From: Pontibacillus sp. HMF3514 | GTDB taxonomy: Bacteria > Bacillota > Bacilli > Bacillales > BH030062 | Assembly (NCBI RefSeq): GCF_009858175.1 | Contig: NZ_CP047393.1 | Span: forward strand, 1,674,001 to 1,738,000 | Direction: 5' to 3' | Length of the DNA stretch: 64,000 bases | Shown: positions 1-7,779 of the stretch, in pieces | Layout: every line of letters begins with the position of its first letter | Numbering within the stretch: the stretch's first letter is position 1 | The notes under the pieces: generated by a model | What the model was told of the DNA's origin: nothing | Seen by the model: only the letters and a program-made list of their open reading frames with translations | Databases searched by the model: none | Position numbers and translations under genes: made by a program

Positions 1-38
1 GAGACATGTTTATGGAAGCGGTGCATACATTAGAGTAG
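1..38 (+). CDS. murD: MurD C-terminal tail (partial)
   Basis: The frame beginning at base 3 reads DMFMEAVHTLE and stops at TAG 36-38. A short acidic tail of this kind, immediately before spoVE, fits the end of UDP-N-acetylmuramoylalanine-D-glutamate ligase, which adds D-glutamate to the cytoplasmic peptidoglycan precursor. Only about 11 codons are visible, so the call rests mainly on position: murD precedes spoVE in Bacillus. Confidence 0.6.
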   Translation, partial: DMFMEAVHTLE

Positions 39-104
39 GGGGCTTGTTTACTCGATAAAAAATGCCCCCAATGTTCAAGTGATTGAACCAAGGGGGATTT
101 TTTT
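38..104 (+). promoter_or_regulatory. Possible switching leader before spoVE
   Basis: GGGGGC at 38-43 is the exact complement of GCCCCC at 64-69. The same C-tract can instead pair with the G-tract 92-96, which is the spoVE ribosome binding site, helped by the inner stem TTCAA 74-78 / TTGAA 83-87. A run of seven T (98-104) follows the second hairpin directly, so it looks like both an intrinsic terminator and an RBS-sequestering stem. The first hairpin would compete with it. The pairings are visible; regulation is inferred. Confidence 0.4.
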
Positions 105-1223
105 ATGTTTCGGAAAAATAGTGGACAAAATATAAAAGATGCACCAGATCTTTTACTTATGGTCGTTATCTTTTCGCTTTTGTTAGTAGGCGTAATTATG
201 GTTTATAGTGCATCAGCGATATGGGCTGATTATAAATTTGATGATTCCTTCTTCTTTGCTAAACGACAACTTTTGTTTGCTATTTTAGGGATTGTGGCTA
301 TGTTTGGATTTATGAATGTTCCTTATCTAAGTTGGCGTAATATTTCAAAGATACTCTTACTAGTATGTTTTGTTATGCTGATAGCTGTCCTTATCCCTGG
401 GGTAGGAATGGTTCGAGGGGGAGCGCGGAGTTGGATTGGAGTAGGTGCCTTTAGTATTCAACCTTCAGAGTTTATGAAACTAGGTCTGATTATCTTTCTG
501 GCTAGATATTTATCTGAGAATCAGAAAAAGATCACCTCGTTTTATAAAGGTTTCATTCCATCCTTATCGCTAGTGTTTTTAGCGTTTGGGATCATTATGT
601 TACAACCAGACTTAGGAACAGGGGTTGTACTTGTGGGTACTTGTATGCTCATGATTTTTGTATCTGGTGCTCGGATTTCTCATTTTGTTGGACTAGGTGT
701 TTTAGGGGTAGCTGGGTTTGCAGGGTTAATTATATCCGCACCTTATCGAATTCAACGTATAACAGCTTTCCTAAACCCGTGGGAAGATCCACTAGGTGCT
801 GGGTTTCAAATTATTCAATCCTTATACGCAATTGGGCCTGGTGGATTAATGGGCCTTGGATTAGGACAAAGTCTACAAAAGTTTTTTTATCTTCCTGAAC
901 CTCAAACTGATTTTATATTTGCCATACTTGCGGAGGAGTTAGGTTTTATTGGTGGAACATTCACCTTACTGTTATTTTTCCTTCTGTTATGGCGAGGCAT
1001 TCGAGTTGCCTTGGCAGCTCCTGATATGTTCGGTAGTTTGCTTGCTTTAGGTATTGTAGGCATGATTTCGATTCAGGTTATGATTAATATTAGTGTTGTG
1101 ACAGGACTAATGCCCGTAACAGGCATCACACTTCCATTTTTAAGTTACGGAGGTTCATCCCTAACCCTTACGCTTTGTTCAGTTGGAATTCTTTTAAATA
1201 TAAGTCGATATGCCAAACTTTAA
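105..1223 (+). CDS. spoVE: SpoVE / FtsW family SEDS protein
   Basis: A 372-residue polytopic membrane protein of the SEDS (FtsW/RodA/SpoVE) family, the peptidoglycan glycosyltransferases that work with class B penicillin-binding proteins. The family signatures are visible: PSEFMKLG in the first half, QPDLGTG, and MPVTGITLPFLSYGGSS near the C-terminus. Length and position after murD match SpoVE, the sporulation member that builds spore cortex, rather than the longer vegetative FtsW (about 400 residues). The ATG follows AGGGGGAT at a good distance, although that RBS lies in a possible hairpin. In B. subtilis murG and murB follow; here a terminator and a repeat follow instead. If no other ftsW exists in the genome, this gene could serve vegetative division as well. 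Confidence 0.9.
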   Translation: MFRKNSGQNIKDAPDLLLMVVIFSLLLVGVIMVYSASAIWADYKFDDSFFFAKRQLLFAILGIVAMFGFMNVPYLSWRNISKILLLVCFVMLIAVLIPGVGMVRGGARSWIGVGAFSIQPSEFMKLGLIIFLARYLSENQKKITSFYKGFIPSLSLVFLAFGIIMLQPDLGTGVVLVGTCMLMIFVSGARISHFVGLGVLGVAGFAGLIISAPYRIQRITAFLNPWEDPLGAGFQIIQSLYAIGPGGLMGLGLGQSLQKFFYLPEPQTDFIFAILAEELGFIGGTFTLLLFFLLLWRGIRVALAAPDMFGSLLALGIVGMISIQVMINISVVTGLMPVTGITLPFLSYGGSSLTLTLCSVGILLNISRYAKL

Positions 1224-1248
1224 CCTCTGACATTGTCAGAGGTTTTTT
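1222..1248 (+). terminator. Intrinsic terminator after spoVE
   Basis: AACCTCTGAC, a short loop and GTCAGAGGTT form a perfect stem followed by TTTT. It starts at the spoVE stop codon and ends the upstream transcript before the intergenic repeat. Confidence 0.9.
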
Positions 1249-1278
1249 AGTAGATGTATGTAGATGATTATTTAGTTA

Positions 1279-2005
1279 AATGGCAGTTATGTGGAATAAC
1301 TGTTTTAGTGAGAGAGGCGGTTCCGTTGCTATTGTGGAGTACGGTGGGCTTGGGAACGGGTTGCTTTCCCCGGACGAACGATCGAGCCTCCTCATACGCT
1401 ACGCTTCTTGCGGGGTCTCGCTCGCCCGTTTTTCCGGAGGAGTCAACCCGTTCCCAAGCCCACCTTAGCCGAATGGAGATTAACGGAACCGCAGCGATAT
1501 GAGGAGGTAATGCTTACGGACATTTGATCCGCTATTTCACCTTAAAATGGTTTTTCTAAAGAGCTTACGGACATTTATTCCGCTAATTGCTGCAAATCAC
1601 CTTAATAAAGAGCAATCTGTCACAAATAAGGTACCATATGTCCGTAACGAACCTCGAAATACCTTTAAAGTTCAAAATAACGGAACAGATGTCCGTAAGG
1701 GTTAGAGCTCAAATAACTAGGGTCCGTTAACCTCCATAAATGCAAAGGGGTGAAGGAAACGGCAAACTCCAGTGGTAGCAAAGGGCTGACGAGATCCCGC
1801 AGAGAGCTTGCGAACGAGGAAGCTGAAAGTAAATAATGAAGATCGACTAAGACCGCCACATCGTGTGGAAACGTCGACCTACCCCACGTCGTGTGGGGCA
1901 GCAGGAGGCTTGCCGTTTCAATGAACCCCTTACTCTTTTCCAGCAACGGACCTCCACTGCACATTATCTCGATTCCAAGTCTTCAACATAAGGGGGCTTT
2001 AATGG
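1279..2005 (+). repeat. Composite intergenic repeat, copy A
   Basis: A 727-bp intergenic element with no credible gene. Module 1 is bounded by GCGGTTCCGTT (1317-1327) and its exact complement 1482-1492; inside it the 18-nt arms 1346-1363 and 1444-1461 are perfectly complementary. A spacer with four copies of TTACGGACAT (two direct at 1514 and 1565, two inverted at 1638 and 1689) follows. Module 2 has GAAACGGCAA (1756-1765) pairing with TTGCCGTTTC (1910-1919) and two internal hairpins (CCACA/TGTGG and CCCCAC/GTGGGG). The right end carries CCAAGTCTT and AAGGGGGCTTTAATGG, shared with the other copies. Short open frames inside (for example 1280-1468 and 1665-1964) follow the palindrome and are not genes. 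Confidence 0.9.
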
Positions 2006-2239
2006 AATAAGAAAGCCTAATAGAAAAGTTTAGAATAAATAGAATATATTTCTTGAAATGAATTTTGATTTTCTGTTTTACACTCCGTTATTTGGGGAAT
2101 GAGGCAAAAAGGCTTGATCTTTAAAACTCATTAATAATGATCAGGTAATTTCCTACATTTAAATAAACTGGTTGCCATGGGAAAAAGGTGAAAACATCGG
2201 GATCTAGGTATGTATCATCACGAACTTTTGATGAAGTTG

Positions 2240-2248
2240 TGATATAAT
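2240..2248 (+). promoter_or_regulatory. Extended -10 promoter for divIB
   Basis: TGATATAAT matches the extended sigma-A -10 (TGnTATAAT). No good -35 hexamer is seen 17 bp upstream, which is common for extended -10 promoters. Transcription would begin near 2255, placing the hairpin 2261-2290 at the 5' end of the mRNA. Confidence 0.5.
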
Positions 2249-2260
2249 TTTGATATGCAT

Positions 2261-2290
2261 ATGAAGCGGCATCCTGGTATGCCGTTTCAT
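2261..2290 (+). other. 5' hairpin ahead of divIB
   Basis: ATGAAGCGGCAT (2261-2272) pairs with ATGCCGTTTCAT (2279-2290) through 12 bp with one G-U pair and a 6-nt loop. No T-run follows, so it is not an ordinary terminator. It may be a 5' stabilising stem or a protein site. Confidence 0.5.
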
Positions 2291-2324
2291 TATGTAAAAA
2301 TTTAATTGTCTAGGGGAACATTCC

Positions 2325-3113
2325 ATGGCAGAGAAGAAAATTGTATCTATAGAAGATCGTATACCGAAACTCAAAGAAAAACGTAAAAAAAAGGCAAACC
2401 GACGACTCGTCTTGTATTTGTCTCTTTTCTTTTTACTGATTGTAGTCATACTATATCTTCAATCATCCTTAAGCAATGTAAGTACCATAAACGTTAAGGG
2501 AAATACAAACATAAAAAAGGAAACGATTGTATCTTTGAGTGGGTTATCAACCGAAGATAACTTTTGGAAAGTTGATACAGATGCAATACAAAAGAAAGTT
2601 AACGAGCATTCAGAAGTCAACTCCGTTAAAGTTGAAAAGGACTTTCCATCAACAATTTCCATTCAAGTGAATGAATTTGAACGAGTAGGTTATGTACAAA
2701 AAAATGGGGCTTATTATCCGATCCTTGAAACAGGAGAGAGTTTAACCTCATATAGTCTTTCTTCTCCTGGTAGTGATGCACCATTGTTAAGAGGATGGGA
2801 AAAACAGACGTACTTAGAAGAAATGACTCGTGAACTAAGGCAGTTACCAAGCAGTGTAACTAGACAAATCTCTGAATTGTACTGGACACCTACAGAGAAG
2901 AACCCTTATAAAATTCATTTATACATGAATGACGGGTTTGAAGTCGAAGCATCCATTCGAAATTTTTCTGAGAACATGAGAACCTATCCATCGATTGTGT
3001 CTCAATTAGATCCAGGTCAAAAAGGAATAATCCATATTGATGTAGGAGCTTATTTTGAGGCCTATCCAAGTTCAGAGGCTGAGGGAGAGAGCAATAATGA
3101 AGATAACCGGTAA
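2325..3113 (+). CDS. divIB: Cell division protein DivIB (FtsQ)
   Basis: A 262-residue bitopic membrane protein of the divisome, the Gram-positive FtsQ, which forms a subcomplex with DivIC and FtsL and regulates septal wall synthesis. The basic cytoplasmic N-terminus (about residues 1-24) is followed by one transmembrane helix (about 25-46), then a POTRA domain beginning near VSTINVKGNTNI, a beta domain, and an acidic Ser/Glu-rich tail. The ATG at 2325 has AGGGGAA upstream. It is the first gene of a tightly packed group, and its 3' end overlaps the next gene by 17 bp. Confidence 0.93.
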   Translation: MAEKKIVSIEDRIPKLKEKRKKKANRRLVLYLSLFFLLIVVILYLQSSLSNVSTINVKGNTNIKKETIVSLSGLSTEDNFWKVDTDAIQKKVNEHSEVNSVKVEKDFPSTISIQVNEFERVGYVQKNGAYYPILETGESLTSYSLSSPGSDAPLLRGWEKQTYLEEMTRELRQLPSSVTRQISELYWTPTEKNPYKIHLYMNDGFEVEASIRNFSENMRTYPSIVSQLDPGQKGIIHIDVGAYFEAYPSSEAEGESNNEDNR

Positions 3114-3798
3114 GCATGTTATTATCTCCTTAGTTTTACTAGTCTCAGGTTTTTTAGTAGCGTTTAGCTATCAACAAACCAAAAACAATGCTCAAGTTGT
3201 GCAAATGAGCGATGATCAGCTTGAAAAAGATTACTATTACAGGCAGCAGCTTATTGATATTGAAGCACAAAATAAAGAGCTTCGTGAAGAAGTCGAAATG
3301 AAAAAAGACCGAATTCAGAACCTTGAAGATCAGTTGGCTAATCAGGAACAGAAGGTTGGGAATTACGTAGAGGAAAAAAAGAAACTACAAAAACTAACCG
3401 GAGACCTTCCAGTAGAGGGGCCTGGAGTTGAAGTGCAACTTCGTGACGCAGACTATGTCCCCACGGAAGAAAATGCTAATCAATATATTGTTCACGAAAG
3501 TCACATTCACAAAGTAGTTAACGAATTACTATCAGCAGGGGCAGATGCAATTGCGATAAATGGTCAACGACTCCTGAAAGAAAGTTATATAGCCTGTATC
3601 GGTCCTGTTGTATCAGTGGATGGTGTTCAACATCCTGCGCCATTTGTTATCACAGCTATAGGAGATCCAGAAGTATTAATGCCTAGTTTACAATTAACCC
3701 ATGGAGTAGTGGATCAACTTGTAAACGATAATGTAGAAGTTACCTTGCAAGAAAGAGATCGTATATCCATGCCTGCTCAAATGACAGGGGAGGGGTGA
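3097..3798 (+). CDS. ylxW: DUF881 protein YlxW
   Basis: A 233-residue DUF881 protein with an N-terminal membrane anchor (VIISLVLLVSGFLVAFSY), a coiled-coil segment rich in Glu/Lys/Gln (about residues 40-95), and an alpha/beta domain with the LLSAGADAIAINGQRL signature. The family is fixed in the Bacillus division cluster; its biochemical role is not established. The ATG at 3097 was chosen because it has GAGGGAGAG upstream and directly precedes the anchor; a longer frame to 3055 lies deep within divIB. It is followed by a second DUF881 paralogue. Confidence 0.85.
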   Translation: MKITGKHVIISLVLLVSGFLVAFSYQQTKNNAQVVQMSDDQLEKDYYYRQQLIDIEAQNKELREEVEMKKDRIQNLEDQLANQEQKVGNYVEEKKKLQKLTGDLPVEGPGVEVQLRDADYVPTEENANQYIVHESHIHKVVNELLSAGADAIAINGQRLLKESYIACIGPVVSVDGVQHPAPFVITAIGDPEVLMPSLQLTHGVVDQLVNDNVEVTLQERDRISMPAQMTGEG

Positions 3799-4520
3799 TG
3801 GATGTGAGCCTACGATACAAGATTTTATTTTCTATCATATTTGCAAGCGTTGGTTTTATGATCGCCATTCAGTTCCAAAGTACCCAGAACACAGTAAAAC
3901 GAGATACTCGTGACTTGTGGGAAGTACGGAAGGAATTACAGAATCAGCAAAAAGTTCAACAACAATTGTACAACAAAATTGCAGAATTGGATGAAATGAT
4001 TGCACAGTATGAAGGCCAAACCCAATCAGCTAAAGTAGAAACCTTAAAAGAATCTATTCAAGTTCTCAAAAGGGACGCCGGACTTACCGAAGTTTCAGGC
4101 GAAGGAATTGTTATTAAGGTCACACCCATTTTTCAAAACATTGATTCAGAGCAAACTTATCCAAGTGTATCACCAGGACTCTTACACCGATTAATCAATG
4201 AATTGAATACATACGGAGCTTCTGACATTGCCATTTCTAGTGAGCGTATTACCAATGTGTCACCAATACGAGATGTAAATGGGCACACATATGTAAATAA
4301 TCATCCTATACCGCCATTGCCGATAACAATTAAAGTATTATCAGAAAATGCGAGTAGGCTTTTGGATTACATGCAAGTTAGCCAATCAAAAGATGATTTT
4401 GCCATTGAAAACCTAGAATTAGAAATGTCAAAAAGAGAAGAGCTGACATTACCAGCATATGAGCAAGTACCTAAGTTGAAATATGTAGAAGTTGAGAAAA
4501 GAGAAATAGGTGAATCGTAA
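3798..4520 (+). CDS. ylxX: DUF881 protein YlxX
   Basis: A 240-residue second DUF881 protein with the same plan as its neighbour: membrane anchor (about residues 7-24), coiled coil (about 30-95), and a domain with the NTYGASDIAISSERI signature. The two probably arose by tandem duplication, as in B. subtilis. The start is ambiguous. GTG 3795, ATG 3798 and GTG 3804 are all in frame behind the GGGGAGGGG Shine-Dalgarno; GTG 3804 has the best spacing and ATG 3798 the best codon. The stop codon of ylxW overlaps the start. Confidence 0.85.
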   Translation: MDVSLRYKILFSIIFASVGFMIAIQFQSTQNTVKRDTRDLWEVRKELQNQQKVQQQLYNKIAELDEMIAQYEGQTQSAKVETLKESIQVLKRDAGLTEVSGEGIVIKVTPIFQNIDSEQTYPSVSPGLLHRLINELNTYGASDIAISSERITNVSPIRDVNGHTYVNNHPIPPLPITIKVLSENASRLLDYMQVSQSKDDFAIENLELEMSKREELTLPAYEQVPKLKYVEVEKREIGES

Positions 4521-4888
4521 TGTGGCTTCCGGTTTTATTTTTACTCATTGGTTTAACTTTAGGATTATTAACAGATTTTCAAGTTCCTGAAGAATATGCA
4601 GATTATCTTTCTATTGCTGTTCTTGCAGCGTTTGATACATTGTTAGGCGGAATACGGGCTCATTTAGAAGGAAAGTTTGACCAACGAGTTTTTGTATCTG
4701 GTTTTTTCTTTAACGTATCTTTAGCTGCTCTTTTAGCTTTTCTTGGGGTTCAACTAGGAATTGATTTATATTTAGCAGCTGTATTCGCTTTTGGAGTTCG
4801 ATTATTTCAAAATATAGCTTTGATTAGAAGGTATATGATTGAACGAAGTAGAAAAAAGAAGGAAGATGAAAAAAACAGAAGAAAATAA
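4520..4888 (+). CDS. sbp: Small basic protein Sbp (DUF1290)
   Basis: A 122-residue membrane protein of the small-basic-protein family that always lies just upstream of ftsA in Bacillus. Three to four hydrophobic segments are visible (residues about 2-18, 29-46, 58-80, 84-100), ending in a strongly basic tail (RRYMIERSRKKKED). The start ATG overlaps the stop of ylxX in TAATG, so the two are probably translationally coupled. Function is unknown. Confidence 0.88.
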   Translation: MWLPVLFLLIGLTLGLLTDFQVPEEYADYLSIAVLAAFDTLLGGIRAHLEGKFDQRVFVSGFFFNVSLAALLAFLGVQLGIDLYLAAVFAFGVRLFQNIALIRRYMIERSRKKKEDEKNRRK

Positions 4889-4993
4889 AAGGATATTCCT
4901 ATAATTCTGTTGAAATTATAATTAAGTTTCTGAGATAGTCTATGTATGATCCAATTAAGCTTTAGTTATGTAGATCGTTTTCAAAAATAGGAC

Positions 4994-5015
4994 TTTTGGA
5001 TCATTTTATCCAAAA
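4994..5015 (+). other. Hairpin upstream of ftsA
   Basis: TTTTGGAT (4994-5001) and ATCCAAAA (5008-5015) form a perfect 8-bp stem with a 6-nt loop. It lacks a T-run and lies upstream of the likely ftsA promoter. It may be an operator or a weak attenuator. Confidence 0.4.
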
Positions 5016-5055
5016 TGTTTAAAATATTCCTTTCTCTGTCGAAAATGAATTGCTA

Positions 5056-5061
5056 TATAAT
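5056..5061 (+). promoter_or_regulatory. Candidate -10 for ftsA-ftsZ
   Basis: TATAAT lies 60 bp before the ftsA start in a 233-bp gap. The hexamer 17 bp upstream (TCTCTG) is a poor -35. B. subtilis has several ftsAZ promoters here, including a sigma-H one; I could not find a sigma-H match. Confidence 0.4.
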
Positions 5062-5121
5062 ATAAGATTAGGTAACATGTGAACTATTCAGATATGCCTT
5101 AACATAGGAGGTGCCTTGGAT

Positions 5122-6396
5122 TTGAACAACAATGATATATTAGTCAGTCTTGACATAGGTACATCAAAAATAAAAGTCATTATTGGCGAAGTGATGAATG
5201 ATTCATTAAATATTATCGGGGTAGGAACAGCTGCCTCTAACGGCATGAAAAAAGGTGCAATTGTTGACATAGATCAAACCGTGCAGTCCATACGTAGTGC
5301 TGTAGAACAAGCAGAACGCATGGTTGGAATGCAAATTAATCGTGTGGTCGTAGGGATCAACGGTAATCATATTCAATTACAACCTTGTCATGGTGTCGTT
5401 GCAGTACAAAGTGAAAATCGAGAAATTGATGAGGAAGATATCAATCGTGTGCTAGATGCAGCTCAGGTGATGTCAATTCCACCAGAGAGAGAAATTATTG
5501 ACGTAATTCCTCAGCAATTTATTGTGGATGGGTTAGATGAGATTACAGACCCACGCGGCATGATTGGGGTTCGTCTAGAAATGGAAGGGACCATCATAAC
5601 GTGTTCTAAAACGGTCTTACATAACATCTTAAAATGTGTGGAGCGAGCAAACCTTGAAGTCTTAGACATTTGCTTGCAACCACTAGCAGCTGGTTCTGTA
5701 GCTCTTTCAAAAGATGAAAAGAACTTGGGTGTTGCGTTAATTGATATTGGCGGAGGTTGTACAACCATATCCGTATTTGAACAAGGTACATTACAAGGAA
5801 CAAGTGTCGTACCTCTTGGTGGAGATAACATTACCAAGGACTTATCGATTGGGATGCGCACTTCTACAGAAGAAGCAGAAGATATTAAACGCAATTATGG
5901 ACATGCATTCTTTGACGAAGCTCAAGAGGATGAATCTTTTGACGTCTCCATCATCGGTAGTGATAGGAAACAATCATTTAACCAATTACAATTATCTGAT
6001 ATGATTGAAGCAAGGCTAGAAGAGATTTATGCATTTATTGAGCAAGAAATTCGTCGAATGGGATATCGTGAACTCCCAGGAGGCATGGTCTTAACTGGTG
6101 GCGTGTTGAGCATGCCAGGCTGTTTAGATCTTGCCCAAGATGTATTTCAGGCAAATGTCAGAATTGCTATCCCTGATTACATAGGTGTTAGAGAACCGCA
6201 ATTCACCTCTGGAGTAGGGATTTTACAGTTCGCATATCACAATGCAAAAATTCAAGGAAAAGAATTATTCCCAGCAGTAACTATTGAAGAACCTGAAGCA
6301 AAAGTTAAAAAACAAAAGAAGCCAACTACTCAAAAGGAACCTAAGAAAGAAAAAGAATCAGGATTATCTAATTTGATTAAATACTTTTTCGATTAA
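5122..6396 (+). CDS. ftsA: Cell division protein FtsA
   Basis: A 424-residue actin-like ATPase that tethers FtsZ filaments to the membrane and recruits later divisome proteins. Actin-family motifs are visible: the phosphate 1 loop VSLDIGTSKIKV at the N-terminus, LIDIGGGCTT (phosphate 2), and LTGGVLSMPG (adenosine site). The C-terminus is a Lys-rich linker and the amphipathic membrane-targeting helix GLSNLIKYFF. TTG 5122 was chosen over TTG 5116 because it gives MNNNDILVSLDIG, matching the B. subtilis start, and sits 9 bases after AGGAGGTG. ftsZ follows after 75 bp. Confidence 0.95.
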   Translation: MNNNDILVSLDIGTSKIKVIIGEVMNDSLNIIGVGTAASNGMKKGAIVDIDQTVQSIRSAVEQAERMVGMQINRVVVGINGNHIQLQPCHGVVAVQSENREIDEEDINRVLDAAQVMSIPPEREIIDVIPQQFIVDGLDEITDPRGMIGVRLEMEGTIITCSKTVLHNILKCVERANLEVLDICLQPLAAGSVALSKDEKNLGVALIDIGGGCTTISVFEQGTLQGTSVVPLGGDNITKDLSIGMRTSTEEAEDIKRNYGHAFFDEAQEDESFDVSIIGSDRKQSFNQLQLSDMIEARLEEIYAFIEQEIRRMGYRELPGGMVLTGGVLSMPGCLDLAQDVFQANVRIAIPDYIGVREPQFTSGVGILQFAYHNAKIQGKELFPAVTIEEPEAKVKKQKKPTTQKEPKKEKESGLSNLIKYFFD

Positions 6397-6471
6397 AAAA
6401 GGCGTTCCCTTGGCCGTATATCATAGCTAGTAAAAGAAACTTGTAATCTTGCAAAGTGGGAGGAACGAAAA

Positions 6472-7647
6472 ATGTTAGAGTTTGATACAAATATGGATCA
6501 ATTAGCAACCATAAAAGTTGTTGGAATTGGTGGCGGCGGTAGTAATGCCGTTAACCGTATGATTGAGCACGGTGTTCAAGGCGTTGAATTCATCGCTGTC
6601 AATACAGATGCACAAGCTTTAAATCTATCAAAAGCAGAAGTGAAGATGCAAATCGGAACGAAGCTTACACGAGGTTTAGGTGCAGGTGCGAACCCGGAAG
6701 TGGGTCGAAAAGCTGCTGAAGAAAGCAAAGAGCAGATTGAGGAAGCTTTACAAGGAGCAGATATGGTCTTCGTTACTGCTGGAATGGGAGGCGGCACAGG
6801 TACAGGTGCTGCACCCGTTATTGCGCAAGTAGCGAAAGAAATAGGTGCTCTTACAGTAGGCGTTGTAACTCGTCCATTCATGTTCGAAGGACGTAAACGT
6901 TCCAACCAAGCTGCGGGAGGTATTGACGCATTAAAGAGTAATGTAGACACATTAATTGTGATTCCAAATGATCGCTTACTTGAAATCGTTGATAAGAATA
7001 CACCAATGCTTGAAGCATTCCGTGAAGCGGATAATGTATTACGTCAAGGTGTACAAGGTATTTCAGACCTTATTGCGACTCCAGGTCTCATTAACGTAGA
7101 CTTTGCCGACGTGAAGACAATCATGGCAGATAAAGGTTCAGCCCTAATGGGTATCGGAATTGCTACTGGCGAAAGTCGAGCGGTAGAAGCTGCCAAAAAA
7201 GCTATTTCATCACCATTGCTTGAAACATCTATTGATGGTGCACATGGTGTCCTAATGAACATTACAGGTGGAGCAAACCTAAGCTTGTATGAAGTTCAAG
7301 AAGCGGCTGACATCGTAACATCCGCAGCTGACCAAGAAGTTAACGTGATCTTCGGTTCAGTAATTAACGAGAACTTAAAAGATGAGATTGTTGTAACGGT
7401 TATTGCGACAGGTTTTGATGAAAGTCAACTTGAAGCTGAGAGAAAAGGACAGGGTCGTCCATCTATCAATACTCAGCAGCAGCAACAGCAACAACAGCCA
7501 ACTGAGAAAAAGCAGCGCGTAGAACCAAAACAGCGTGATATGCAAACATCTGGACAACCATCCGGATCTAATAACCAAAAGAACTTCCAAGAGGAAGAAA
7601 CATTAGACATTCCAACGTTCTTGCGTAACCGTAATCGCAGACGATAA
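6472..7647 (+). CDS. ftsZ: Cell division protein FtsZ
   Basis: A 391-residue tubulin-like GTPase that polymerises into the Z ring. The GTP-binding signature GGGTGTG is at residues 106-112. The T7 catalytic loop NVDFAD has N208, D210 and D213, the same numbers as in B. subtilis. A disordered linker (about 325-375) contains eight consecutive glutamines (335-342). The conserved C-terminal peptide [10 protein letters not shown], which binds FtsA, SepF and EzrA, is followed by a basic tail. The ATG has GGGAGGA upstream. It forms a pair with ftsA, and a strong terminator follows. Confidence 0.97.
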   Translation: MLEFDTNMDQLATIKVVGIGGGGSNAVNRMIEHGVQGVEFIAVNTDAQALNLSKAEVKMQIGTKLTRGLGAGANPEVGRKAAEESKEQIEEALQGADMVFVTAGMGGGTGTGAAPVIAQVAKEIGALTVGVVTRPFMFEGRKRSNQAAGGIDALKSNVDTLIVIPNDRLLEIVDKNTPMLEAFREADNVLRQGVQGISDLIATPGLINVDFADVKTIMADKGSALMGIGIATGESRAVEAAKKAISSPLLETSIDGAHGVLMNITGGANLSLYEVQEAADIVTSAADQEVNVIFGSVINENLKDEIVVTVIATGFDESQLEAERKGQGRPSINTQQQQQQQQPTEKKQRVEPKQRDMQTSGQPSGSNNQKNFQEEETLDIPTFLRNRNRRR

Positions 7648-7682
7648 GCTTCTATTGTTTTAAAAAATAGAAGGTCTATAAG

Positions 7683-7720
7683 AAATCCTGTCATGTTATC
7701 TCAATATGACAGGATTTTTT
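7683..7720 (+). terminator. Intrinsic terminator after ftsZ
   Basis: AAATCCTGTCAT (7683-7694) pairs with ATGACAGGATTT (7706-7717) and is followed by TTT. A weaker hairpin, CTTCTATT/AATAGAAG (7649-7673), lies just before it, so the division transcript has two stops in series. Confidence 0.93.
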
Positions 7721-7779
7721 ATGTTAGGCTATTATAAGTTGTACAAAATACATGCTTAACGATTAATGGGGGGACTTGT

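Larger units (their letters stand above)
2006..2324 (+). other. divIB upstream region
   Basis: This AT-rich stretch of 319 bases lies between repeat copy A and divIB. It holds an extended -10 promoter (2240-2248) and a 12-bp hairpin (2261-2290). No coding frame with a ribosome binding site was found. In B. subtilis murG and murB would lie between spoVE and divIB; no remnant of either is recognisable. Confidence 0.6.

Noticed and set aside
1254-1502. Open frames inside repeat copy A (1254-1502, 1280-1468, 1665-1964)
   Set aside because: They follow the GC-rich palindrome, lack ribosome binding sites and recur only because the DNA repeat recurs (a near-identical frame at 11024-11212).
1279-2005. 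Insertion sequence or CRISPR array
   Set aside because: No transposase frame, and repeat spacing and sequence do not fit a CRISPR array.
4889-5121. Sigma-H promoter for ftsAZ
   Set aside because: No AGGA-type -35 was found 12-14 bp before a GAAT element in this gap.
5511-5894. Long minus-strand open frame within ftsA
   Set aside because: A shadow of a highly conserved gene on the other strand; no ribosome binding site or family match.
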